From Carallia brachiata (taxonomy: Eukaryota; Streptophyta; Magnoliopsida; Malpighiales; Rhizophoraceae), in contig JADCRB010000001.1 of assembly GCA_021464245.1 (NCBI GenBank), positions 7,126,152-7,190,151 on the forward strand: a stretch of 64,000 bases of DNA, given 5' to 3'. Of this stretch, positions 35,411 to 45,235 are shown one piece after another. The notes under the pieces were generated by a model that did not search any database, had not been told where the DNA came from, and worked only from the letters and a program-made list of their open reading frames with translations. Both the position numbers and the translations under genes were made by a program. Every line of letters begins with the position of its first letter. Position 1 is the first letter of the stretch.

Positions 35411-35842
35411 TGTTAGATTTTAAGCATGAATCTAATCAATCATCAAATATAATTTTAGGATCTTGAAACTGAATAAAATCATATAATAAACGATAAACGA
35501 TATACCTGAGTTAGCGGAAGACATAGCTATCATGCGTCGGAATAGAGACTGAGACCCTTTGTAACCTTATAACCGATTTCTCTCTCCTGACCTTTACTGT
35601 AATCACACGTTATAGATGGAATTTTCGTGTATATGGAGGCAGAGAGAGGACCAGCTATATATATACAAAACTTTAGGGTTTTAGTTTAAACCTAATTCAG
35701 TATGTCCATCAATACTGAGATCAACGGACGCGATTGATTTAATTAATTATTTCCTTATTAATCGGATCACATAAATAATATTCCTTAACGTAAGCATTCT
35801 TTGAGTTTACTCCAAGGAATACTAATTGGGAATATTCTAACA
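35411..35842 (-). repeat. Copia 5' LTR
   Basis: 432 bp, same length as the other LTR and differing by about five transitions. Contains the AT-rich ATATATATA segment expected of the LTR promoter near 35,658-35,667. Followed by the CGAAA target duplication at 35,843-35,847. Confidence 0.97.
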
Positions 35843-36186
35843 CGAAAAATAAGCGTTTATGAGGGACAATTCTTAGGAAGCAATTGCAACTTTTAAGCTT
35901 CTAAATTCTAAAACAAACACGCTTTCTTGTTGTTTTTTGAAATTCTTGTTGAAATTATTTTTATTCAAAAAAATTCAAAACACCTTCAAAGAAAGACAAA
36001 ATCTGAGGAAAAGAAACAAGAAAGATAAACCAGTAAAGCGAAGTCACAAAAAAATTTTTTTTTTTTGGGGGGGTCAGAAGGAAGCACGACAAATAAAACA
36101 AGAACAACCTTCAGATCGAACACGAATGAATGCTTTGGTGCTTCCAGTTTCAAAATTAAGAAAATAATACAAAGAAGGGTTTAAAA

Positions 36187-36490
36187 AATCATAAAATCAA
36201 ACGAGAAAACAAATAACAAACTCCAAGAAAACCTATATCAAGAGAAAAAAAAAAAGAAAATCAAACTAGAAAACGAAAAGCGAACTCCAAGAAAACGTAT
36301 CTCGAAAAAAAATAAATCAAGAAAAAAAATCAAAAAATCAAACGAGAAAACTGAGAGTGAACTGCAAGAAAACCTATCTTCGAAAAAAAGTTAAATCAAA
36401 AGAAAAAAGAAATTAGGAAATCAAACGGGAAAACTAGGAGTAAATTCCAAGAAAACCTATCTGGTAAGAAAAAAAATTTAAATCAAGAAA
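36187..36490. repeat. A-rich minisatellite, four degenerate units of about 60-85 bp
   Basis: Four successive units share AATCAAACgAGAAAAC … CCAAGAAAACcTAT, then a variable A-rich spacer. On the minus strand this is a pyrimidine-rich region downstream of the donor at 36,614, as in an intron. Confidence 0.8.
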
Positions 36491-36607
36491 TCAGAAAAAA
36501 AGTTCTTTAACAAGAAGCAATTAAACAAGCGTTGGGAAACATCTGCTATAAAAAAAAACATAAAATTAAAATAAACATGTAAGAAAAAGCGGACGGAGGA
36601 AGAAGGT

Positions 36608-36729
36608 CTGTTACCAATGCATCGTCAGGACGTGGAGGAAAAAAACACGAAAGAGGAGCCGTTGCGCTTTGCAAAATAACAACCAATAAGTGGGACTCGC
36701 TGGCAGAGCGTATGGGTCTGTATTTATAG
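36608..36729 (-). promoter_or_regulatory. Minus-strand core promoter, short first exon and donor site
   Basis: The minus strand has a TATA box CTATAAATA at 36,721-36,729. About 30 bp downstream is a likely start near 36,695, then a CT-rich leader with a short upstream frame beginning ATGCATTGG. A donor-like GTAACAG lies at 36,608-36,614, followed by pyrimidine-rich sequence. This is the pattern of a spliced plant transcript running left. No coding exon can be linked to it. Confidence 0.45.
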
Positions 36730-36839
36730 TTGATGCCCAGTGGTCCACCGACCTACCACCGAAGTTGAAAATTACGTTACGCCCCAAATTTTTTGGCGGA
36801 AAATATTAGTGGGCAGATATTAGCGGCAGATTACATCTA

Positions 36840-38100
36840 CACGCACTTAATTTATATAATAAAAATTATATTTTGTATAATTATAATTATAAAAAATATT
36901 ATTATTTTTTTATTTTACATATATTTTATAGTTACACAAAAAAAAATTTACAATTATACAAAATAGACACATATAAATGCAATTTGAAAGCCAGGCGTAT
37001 GCCAATGCAATGGGATCCAATTTTTTCTCACCACCAAAGGTCAAAAACTCTAATTGATCCAAGCCACAGGAGGATTCCCGCTCGATGTATTTATGATATA
37101 TTTATATTATTTATTTTAAATTGGGCCCAACTTAAAACCCAATTGCTCCAACATGTACCCTAGTCTAGCCCTTTATGACCCACGTTATTACGTACATGGA
37201 CCACATTTTCGCTTGCTTAGGTAATTTATATTTTTTATATCTTTAAGTTTAAAATAATTATCTAACTCAAAGGTGAAGGTTTTTTTTTTTTTTAAAGACA
37301 AAGTAGATAGATATTTTATTAAATGAATAAACAAGCTTGATAGTTAAGGAGAGCAGATATTTGTGGGTATATTGCTCTGTTGCCATCTCGCCTCAGTGAT
37401 ACAAGACAAAACAAATTTTATTGGACGATCAACTATAATATCTGCCTCAAATGTGAAGATGACATTTTTTAAAAGAGAATTGTTAGTAATAGTCTTTTTT
37501 TTTTTTTTACAGTTATTATTTACGTGATAGATATTAATTAGTTGTCAAAAAGTTGAATGTTAAAAATATTACAGAAATATCATTAAAAAGTATTAATGTG
37601 TTGATTTATGATTAATATCTATAAAAGAGAAGGTAAAAAGTAATTATCTGTAACAAATTTTTTTAAAAAATTGTTATTTTGAAAAGGAAAATTTAACGAA
37701 TGCACTTACAAACATCTAAGACACTCTTTCAAAATGTCCTAAATTATCAACAATGAAGGGGGTCTTGTTTCTTTTTAGTTCTTTTTTAGATCTAAATTAA
37801 TTAATTTAGAAAAAGAGAAGAATGCATAAAGAAAGTAAAATTTTAAATTATTAGTTTCTCATTTTATCCTTTCTTTAAAAAAAAAAAAAAAAAAGGTCAA
37901 AATTGAAGAGCCAAACTCCCATTTATTGAATTTAACAAAAAACAAATGCCTTTAATTCCATTTCCACCCACGCAATCGCATTTATTTACTTATTTATTCT
38001 AAACCAAGGGGGCGAGGGTGATAAAATATTAAAATGATAAAACAAAACAAAACCAAGAAAAAAAAACAAAAGAAAATTTATTCATGTGACCTGGAGCGAC
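36840..38100. other. AT-rich intergenic DNA before CIA30
   Basis: No gene supported. Contains several poly-A/T runs. The CIA30 5' UTR probably begins in the GC-richer stretch at 38,090-38,270; a donor-like AAAAGTAATG at 38,268 suggests a leader intron before the ATG exon. Confidence 0.4.
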
Positions 38101-38852
38101 ATCGTTCCATCATCTGCTGCTCTGCTGACTCGGGCCTAAGAAGAAGCGCTGGCGGCCTCTTCCTCGGCCTTCTCTGCAAATTCGATGCGGTTACGGTGGC
38201 GGTGTTGCTTCTGACGGCGACCCCACTCCTCTACTGCTACTGTTTCATCGGCACCGACGGTGACCGAAAAGTAATGCTCTCTCTCTGTATCTCTGTCTTC
38301 TGCAATCAACCAAATGCGAAAAGTTTGAAGCTTTTGATTTCTCAAAGTTGAAAGTTTTAAATTTTTTTTTTATTTAGTACTAATTGGGAAAAAAAAATTA
38401 GGTTTCAATATCAATGCTGCAAATGGGTATTCTCTTGTTTACTAGATTGAACTTAAAGTTTGGTGATTTGATTTTAGTGAATTCATTGAGTCTGCTTTTG
38501 TTAACATTTCCACTTGGTTATACTATGGCAAGACTGGGTTCACTAGACTACAATATATTGGACTTGTCATAATAGCCTTTAAAATTTAAAAAAAGAAAAA
38601 ATCAGTCCATTTTCTATTGTCTTTTCAGCTGAGTTTTTGCCTACCCCTTTGCTTAATTAATGCCCTTTATTTCCATTCCAGCTGATGGTATGTCCAGAAT
38701 GGTCTCTTTTCACTTTTTAGTGGTTTCCTAATTGTCATTGTTTTTCTTGTAGAGATCATTTTATCTGGGATTTGTACCCCGAAGGACCGAGGACCTTGGA
38801 AGGCCTTTTGTGTTGATTGTTTTTGGTTTGGGAAATTTGAAGTATAACAGAG

Positions 38853-41263
38853 ATGTCAAAGCTTCGGGCACTTTGGCAAGCTTCGTTGAATGCAACCAAG
38901 AAAGGTGCTAATATGTTTACTTATTCATATTTATCTTTAAATTTCTATTCCACATGGAGGACATTGTACCTGTTAGGATGTTGGGAGACCTAATACTATG
39001 TAATCTTGTAACAATTTCTTCACGAATAACTGCATTTTACTGTGACGCTGTTTTGTTGTTTTTTTGGGGGTGGGGGGGTTTGTCAAAGCTTATGAAAACT
39101 TGTTAAATGATAAGGCTTCAATGCAAGCTTTTGCTGAAGATCTTTAAAAATGATTCAAGAAATCTGTTTGATAGTCCTGCACAGTACGCACTATTGTCTC
39201 GTTGTTTCTTCCATCCACCTCTTTCTACGCGGCTGAATCCTTTTGTTCTTGATAGTGTTCTAATAACATAAACATGCTAGTTTATTGAGTACTGAGGTCA
39301 TGCGAGAAGCAATGGATCTTACATAATGTTCATTCCTTTTCCTTTTTATAGTTTTCTTTCTGTATTAATTCTTCAATTCTATCATCATATGATACTTTTT
39401 TTTGGGTTGGCTCTGTACTTTTGTTTGTTGTATAAATATTCTGTTTTGCAACATCTTGGGTTGGCTTTGTAATTTTGTTGTTTGTATACAGATTGTGTAT
39501 AATATGTCATTACTTATGCAATTTCTGATGTTGATGTCCAATCCAGCTCTCACCTGGAATGCTGAAGATTTGGTGCCTCCAACTGAAAGGCTCATTTTTA
39601 ATTTCAATTCGAAAGAAGAGTTGAAAAAGTGGCATTTATACTCAGACTCTGAGTATGGAGGTATGCATATTGTCATTCTAGTATTTATATTGCGCAACTT
39701 TCCTCTCCTATTCACACTAGGTGCAGATTACGAATCACTGCCTTGGTTTAATTTGACTCAATTTGGTTGTTTACTTGTTTATTTAGGTTTCTCCTCGGCT
39801 TCTTTGGAGATTACAGATGATGAAACTGGATCAAAAGGTACTGCTATGCTCATACACATTGCGACTGTAAATGTTATGAGGTGATAATTCCTGTTTTTCA
39901 TTTGACTTGGCATCGTAGGAAGATCAATTTTGATGCAATTTTATAAATCTGTGTTATATTTTGGTACTGTTTGTTATGGAAGAACTGAGACTCTCCCTTA
40001 ACGTAATCCTGTGACTATGAATTTCAGCCAGCAAATAGGAACTCTGTGGACCTTTCTTGTAACCTAATTTTAGCTTTTGAGGGGGAGTGGATTTCTACTT
40101 AGAATTTATGTGTTTGTACTCATAAATCCTGACAACTTCTGATTTTTATGACAGGAGTTTTTTCTGGGAATCTATCATTAGAGGTCGCTGAGGGTTCGAA
40201 GTGGAATATAAAGCGGAGTGGTTTTTGTGGAATGCGGTCGAAGAAGGTTGGTGTTTTCTGTATTGGGCATAAAAAGATACTATAGTTAGAGTATATTGCT
40301 TCATTCCTTCTGTGCTAATGTTCTCATTTTCTAATATCTCACCTTAGCAATGATGAAATGGCGAATACTTCCTCGTCAATCCTTCACGAAATTTTGTTCT
40401 AGATGGCCATAGTAACGTACTCGAATGCGTGTCCATTTGCATCATTTTATTTGTACATACCTGCTAATTAGTGCAACAAGAAACTGTATCCTCTGCAGTT
40501 TAATTTCAATAAGAAATCGTTTCTTCTGCAGTTTGATGGTTTCATTGATTTAGATGCATATGATACAATAGCTCTAAAGCTTAAAGGTGATGGAAGGTGC
40601 TACATATCAACAGTGAGTTTTCTGCCGTGTTCTTCATATACATAAACAATGATTGCTGCAAGTTCCATACTTAAAGTTTGTCACTCTCTGTTGCAGATTT
40701 ACACCGAAAACTGGGGTAAATTCTCCTGGACAACAGGAAGATAACTCATGGCAGGCTTTTGTTTTTGTACCCAAAGACAACTGGTACATCGTGAAGGTAA
40801 GATCTAACGATCTCCTTGTTTTGATGTGTTTCATACTGCAAACACTCGTTGAATATTCTTAATATGCGATCAAGAAGTCATTGTGCAATACCTTTGTTTG
40901 CTTTTGATTGTAAACGAGCTGTTTCTTTTTTGTTCATATGTAAATGAGCTGTTTCTTAATCATTGTTGACCATTCATATAATTTGCCAATCTGTTACACC
41001 ATGCGTACTCTGAAACAACATGCTGCTTGTGGTCTGGTGTGTAAGTTTTATACTAATTTTTAATAAACTTTTAGGTTCCTCTTGCTCGATATTTACCGAC
41101 ATGGAGAGGGAACGTTATAGATGCACAATTGGAAATGAATCCGTCTCGTGTTCTTGGCATGTCGCTGTCAGTTAACGCAGAAGGTGGAGCACCTGGTGCC
41201 AGATCTGGACCCGGTGATTTCAGAGTCGAACTCGATTGGATCAAAGCCTTGAGGACACCGTGA
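38853..41263 (+). CDS. CIA30: Complex I intermediate-associated protein 30 (CIA30) family
   Basis: Seven coding exons: 38853-38904, 39547-39660, 39787-39837, 40155-40246, 40532-40612, 40697-40796, 41075-41263, about 225 residues as in the plant family. CIA30/NDUFAF1 proteins are assembly chaperones of mitochondrial respiratory complex I. Seen: N-terminal [16 protein letters not shown], then the CIA30 domain with [93 protein letters not shown] and the C-terminal [13 protein letters not shown]. Exon 40697-40796 has 100 bases where its phases call for 99. The extra base is in the GGGG at 40,713-40,716; taken literally it would give a stop within a few codons. The flanking protein on both sides is fully conserved, so I treat the gene as functional and the base as doubtful. 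Confidence 0.93.
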
Positions 41264-41509
41264 CTTGTATCATAAACAGCTTACGAAAATTTCAGATATG
41301 GCAGCATAAAACCCTATTATTGTTGTGGGTTAAGGACTTTGTTTATGATATATTACTATGCTGCGAGATGGGTACCCATTTTTCTTTCCATGAATCTCTC
41401 GATATGCAACTATGCACAATTTTGGGCCACTTTTGAGTGTAAGCAAGTTTGTTGCATACAGTAAAAAGATATGCGATATGACTGACCTATTTTATGTTTG
41501 AACCAAGGT

Positions 41510-42110
41510 TCTCAGAACCGAACCGATCATTGAACCAAAAAGCTGAGAGATTAAAAGTTCAACCGGTTCGATTGGTAAAACCGCGGTTAAACCGGTAAAA
41601 CTGGTATTTAATATTAAATATATAAAAATTAAATTTTTATATAATTTATATAATTATATAAAATGTTATATTATATAAGAATGATAATAAATATTTAAAA
41701 TAAATTGTATTTTAAGAATTATATTAATATAATTTATAAAAATTAATTGAAAAAATAATATTTATAAATAGTAATTAAATATTAATTTTTAAATTTTAAA
41801 GATTAAATTAAAAATTTTAATCAATTGAGAACTAAATTAAAATTTTTAGTTAACATTAGAGTTTTAATTATAATTTAGATAAAGTTTTGGGTCAAATTAT
41901 AATTTAAAATTTTTTTATTTACATTGAACCGGTTCAATCGATCCGTTTTTTGCCGGTTTTCCCGATTTTTTACGGTTGAATTTCGGTTTTTGATCGATTT
42001 TTTTCGGTTTGGTCCGAATTCTATTTTTAAACTTGAACCTGACCTAGAACCGATTCTCAATTTTTTCAGTTGAACCAACCGATCCAGTCCAATTCTTAAT
42101 TCATTAATTT
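41510..42110. mobile_element. Non-autonomous DNA element with CCGGTTCAA-type inverted arms
   Basis: The left arm (41,510-41,615) is rich in AACCGGTT and GTTCAACCGGTTCGATTGG. The right arm (41,925-42,090) carries the inverted forms TTGAACCGGTTCAATCGATCC and GCCGGTTTTCCC. The centre is an AT-rich filler. This matches the general form of a common dispersed plant MITE; I suspect hAT-like but no target duplication could be fixed. The small minus-strand frame across the right arm is not a gene. Confidence 0.6.
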
Positions 42111-43800
42111 GAACTAATAAATAAAAATTTGGTGCACTTTTTATCAAAAAAAAAAAAAAAAACAAAAAAACAAAAAAAGTGAAAAAGATTTTGGTAAGTG
42201 GGGGACCTCATGAAGTCATTGTACCAATGTGTACCCTTCCAACTTGTGCAGGCAATTTAATCAAGAAGTGAGGGCCCTTCTCCACTTGTGCAGTTAATAT
42301 ACTTGCAAATGGATGGTTTACGCTCTCCTTTTTTTTTTTTTTTTGGCTCTCTTTAAGATTCTGCAACTCAAAAGTGCCATAACTTATACATCGAAAGGCG
42401 TTGTAGCAGCCAAATTCCAGCTGTATTCGTCAAGGCGCCTTGCAATTCATTTCATTCAATTCGTACAATATGGCTAAAAAAAATCCAAACCCGGACATGT
42501 CCCTGTCATTACCATCCTCATCTGCACGGTCCGCTTGTGCTCCTTTTATTAGCGTTACCTACATGGCAGAGAACAGTGCCTTTCCCCCAGCTTTTTAGGC
42601 TACGAATTCAATGTTTTTTTTTCATTAAAGTTTATAACTTAACAATTAAAAAAAAAAAGAAAAGTAAGCAATTAAGTTTAAAATTTAAATCTTAAATTTA
42701 AGAATTAAAATGCACACATCTACAATCAATTAAACTAAATTCAAGTCCTTATTCGATGTTGTTTTTTCCCGCAACTTTATGGATGGTCCATGATCGGTCA
42801 ATTCAATTGGTCCAATTCAATAATAATAATAATAATAACAAGAAATGGCTTTAGTTAGATAGTTTTAAAATAATTTTAAAATAGTTATATAATATAATTA
42901 ATTATATTTGATAATTTATCTATTTTTTAATTTTTTTTAAATCAAATTATTTAACGTTCCATATCACGTTTTAGTTACTTTAAAGTCATCTAAATAAAAC
43001 TACTAATTTTTTTTCTTAATAATAATAACAATAATAATAATAATAATAATAGTGGTGGTTTTTTTTTTGAAAATATTAGATAGAAACATATAGGTAGTAA
43101 TAAAGTAAGATAAGTTGTTAGATAATTAAAATTAAAAAAATAAATAAATTATCAAAAACTGTTTAATAAATTATGTAACTATATTATTACTACTTAGGCT
43201 TAAACTACACGTTAAAATTTATTTTTTTTATTAGAAGAATATTTGCATGCACAAAGTTTGTTAAGTTCAAATTACCCCTCGAACACAATTCCAAGTTCCG
43301 CTCCAAAGTAGTCGTTTTAAAAAAACTAAATGTAATTTTTCTTTTATTTATTAAAAAATTTACTGGATCGTAAAACATAGTTCTCACTTTTCTCTTGCTA
43401 TTAACTAATTGTTTATGAACTTCGAATCTATGGGGCCCTCCAAATTACAGGGATAAAAGGGCAAGGGGCTTTTTGGGACATGTTGAGTGGCTAGCTAGCT
43501 AAAAGACCAAAGTTTTGGTATTTACTTATTTATTTGTTTATAGCCAATACTATGAATCATAACAATAATATGACCACTTGTGTCATAAATACCCACTTGA
43601 TTTTTTTTTTATTTTTTGACTCAATACCCACTTGATTTATTCTTGCAAGTTGCGAGCTTTGATTATTTCTTTTGGATCAGCTTTTCTCCACAGTTACACA
43701 CTGTTTTATTCTAACAACCTGGCCACATTCTCTTGCAGCTTGCCCGGATAGAAAAATGAAGTAACTAGAAAGTATTAAGAAGAACGAAACATAGATAGTA
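42111..43800. other. AT-rich intergenic DNA with TAA microsatellites
   Basis: No gene supported. Contains (TAA)n tracts at 42,821-42,838 and 43,019-43,050 and several long T/A runs. Confidence 0.6.
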
Positions 43801-44480
43801 GAGGTTTGCTATCATGTGCCGGCCTTCTAACGTGCGCTGAGAGCAAATCTCACCAATTTTTGTTCGTTTTAGGTCGTTTTGTTCGGCGTCATCGTTCGGT
43901 GGTGCCCTCTTGTGGGCTTGCATGCCCTTTGTGGGCTGGGTGCTTCATCTTGAAGCTTTGTTTGCTCTGTGGTGGGCTTTTGTTTTTCTTTCGGTGGTCG
44001 CTTCTTTGCGTTGATCTCAAGTGAAGGTCTCTTTAGTTGGCAAGTTTCGTCCCGTCGGTGTTCTTTCGCTTGGTTGGGTCTTTGCTTGCGGCGGTCTGCT
44101 CCCCTACCTCCTCTGTTCGTGCTGCGACTGGTGTGGTATGGGAGGCTTTCTTTATCCTTATTGCGGTTCCGTCGAGCCTTGTACAGATCCGGATGGGTGA
44201 CTTCTATTGAGAGCTCGACGGCTTAGACATCTCTGTTGGCTTTGGGTGTTGGAGTCCAATTATGGGATGCGGGTTTGGTCTGCTGTCTCCATCTGCTTTC
44301 TGGTGTATGCTGGTGGTCGGGTAGGGTCTTGCTGTCTGTGTAGCTGTGATGGTGTGGTGACCAAGCTCTCACTGGCATATCGCCGATGCCAACTTTTCTC
44401 TGCCAAAGGGGGTTGTGGGCGCTCTTTAGGGGTTGGTTATGCCTTTTGGCCTTTGGGCCTTTCCTCATGAGTTTAGGTTT
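43800..44480 (+). other. G/T-rich island of unlike composition, possible degraded transposon
   Basis: About 680 bp far richer in G and T on the + strand than the surrounding AT-rich DNA. The + strand is open in several overlapping frames rich in C, W, R and L, but none shows a recognised domain. It ends near TTTTGGCCTTTGGGCC followed by AT-rich DNA. Skewed, cysteine/tryptophan-rich translations like this are typical of untranslated parts of LINE-type elements, but I see no RT or RNase H motif, so the origin is undecided. Confidence 0.35.
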
Positions 44481-44779
44481 AGGTCGGGACACGGATAAAG
44501 TGATATAAATACAGTACAATATATATACGATAATATATCAATCATAAAAAAAATTATGATACGACTTAAACATATATATATATATATGAAGCCGAACTTT
44601 GGTGTTTATGAAGTACTTTAAACGCATAAAAAGTTAATCTTCCAACCTCTCGAAGCTCATTCCTATGTTTTAACGAATGAAATTACAAGTACTGGACCAG
44701 CTAAATATTGGATTAGGAGTTGAGTGATACTTGAACTGTTAGACTGTAGTGTAGAACTACATTTATCTCCTTGAATTAT

Positions 44780-45235
44780 CTATATTGATATGCAATCTTC
44801 ATTCGATTCGATGGTTGAAGACAAGTGGAACATCGGCAAGATTTCAGGGAGGGGAAAGGAGTAAGAAGAGGAATTTGAGGAGGACCAGGCGGTAGATGGA
44901 GGCATGGCAGGAACCAAAATGTTTCTTCTGGCCATGATGTCCCCTCCAGATCCGATGGCCATGCCATTTCTGCCTTACGAGTTATATTGCACTTCCTCCT
45001 TCAGCGCTTGATTCGAATTCACTAGCATCTTGGCCAACTTAAGTACCGTCTTGACTTGGCCACCAGGGAGATGAAGGTTCATTGGATGGCCGATGCAGGA
45101 ACATTGAAGAACATTTTAATCGTCTACCAGAGAGTTTCCAAGCAATTCGACCGAAGATGAGCACAAACATTTGCAACCATGAAGTGGAAACAGCCAATAA
45201 TGTCCAAATTTTCTTCTGAAGTGTTTATCCTGGAA
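44780..45235 (-). other. Coding-like pocket, unidentified (possible gene remnant)
   Basis: The minus strand reads HLPGGQVKTVLKLAKML then VNSNQALKEEVQYNS, a stop, and then MAIGSGGDIMARRNILVP followed by a Ser/Pro-rich stretch in the same frame. Base composition is more even than the flanks. I cannot name the family. It may be a decayed single-exon gene interrupted by one stop, or chance. No promoter or splice sites were assigned. Confidence 0.25.

Larger units (their letters stand above)
29254..35842 (-). mobile_element. Complete Ty1/copia LTR retrotransposon, 6,589 bp
   Basis: Two 432-bp LTRs in direct repeat flank an internal region with gag, protease, integrase, reverse transcriptase and RNase H in copia order on the minus strand. 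A 5-bp target duplication CGAAA flanks it (29,249-29,253 and 35,843-35,847). The primer-binding site complements initiator tRNA-Met and the polypurine tract sits beside the 3' LTR. The LTRs differ at about five of 432 sites, all transitions, so the insertion is recent. The frame is broken by four short A-run contractions but has no other stop codons. Host DNA on both sides belongs to the tandem array. The 5' leader (34,093-35,396) is long, about 1.3 kb, and codes for nothing visible. Confidence 0.97.
20000..36614 (-). ncRNA. Putative long minus-strand non-coding transcription unit (hypothesis)
   Basis: From about 20,000 to 36,600 the + strand is persistently A-rich, so the minus strand is T-rich. 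In this window T-richness marks the sense strand of introns (SAC, SWA2, CIA30). A minus-strand TATA promoter and a donor-like site lie at the right end (36,608-36,729). The left end would run tail-to-tail with the SAUR gene. No conserved protein frame exists on the minus strand outside the copia element. The region is built of internal duplications and tandem units, and a copia element inserted later. A single spliced lncRNA is an inference; transposon-derived skew could also explain it. Confidence 0.3.

Noticed and set aside
38034..38351. Open frame of 105 codons before CIA30
   Set aside because: Lys-rich start from an A-run and no domain; the region behaves like the CIA30 5' UTR with a leader intron.
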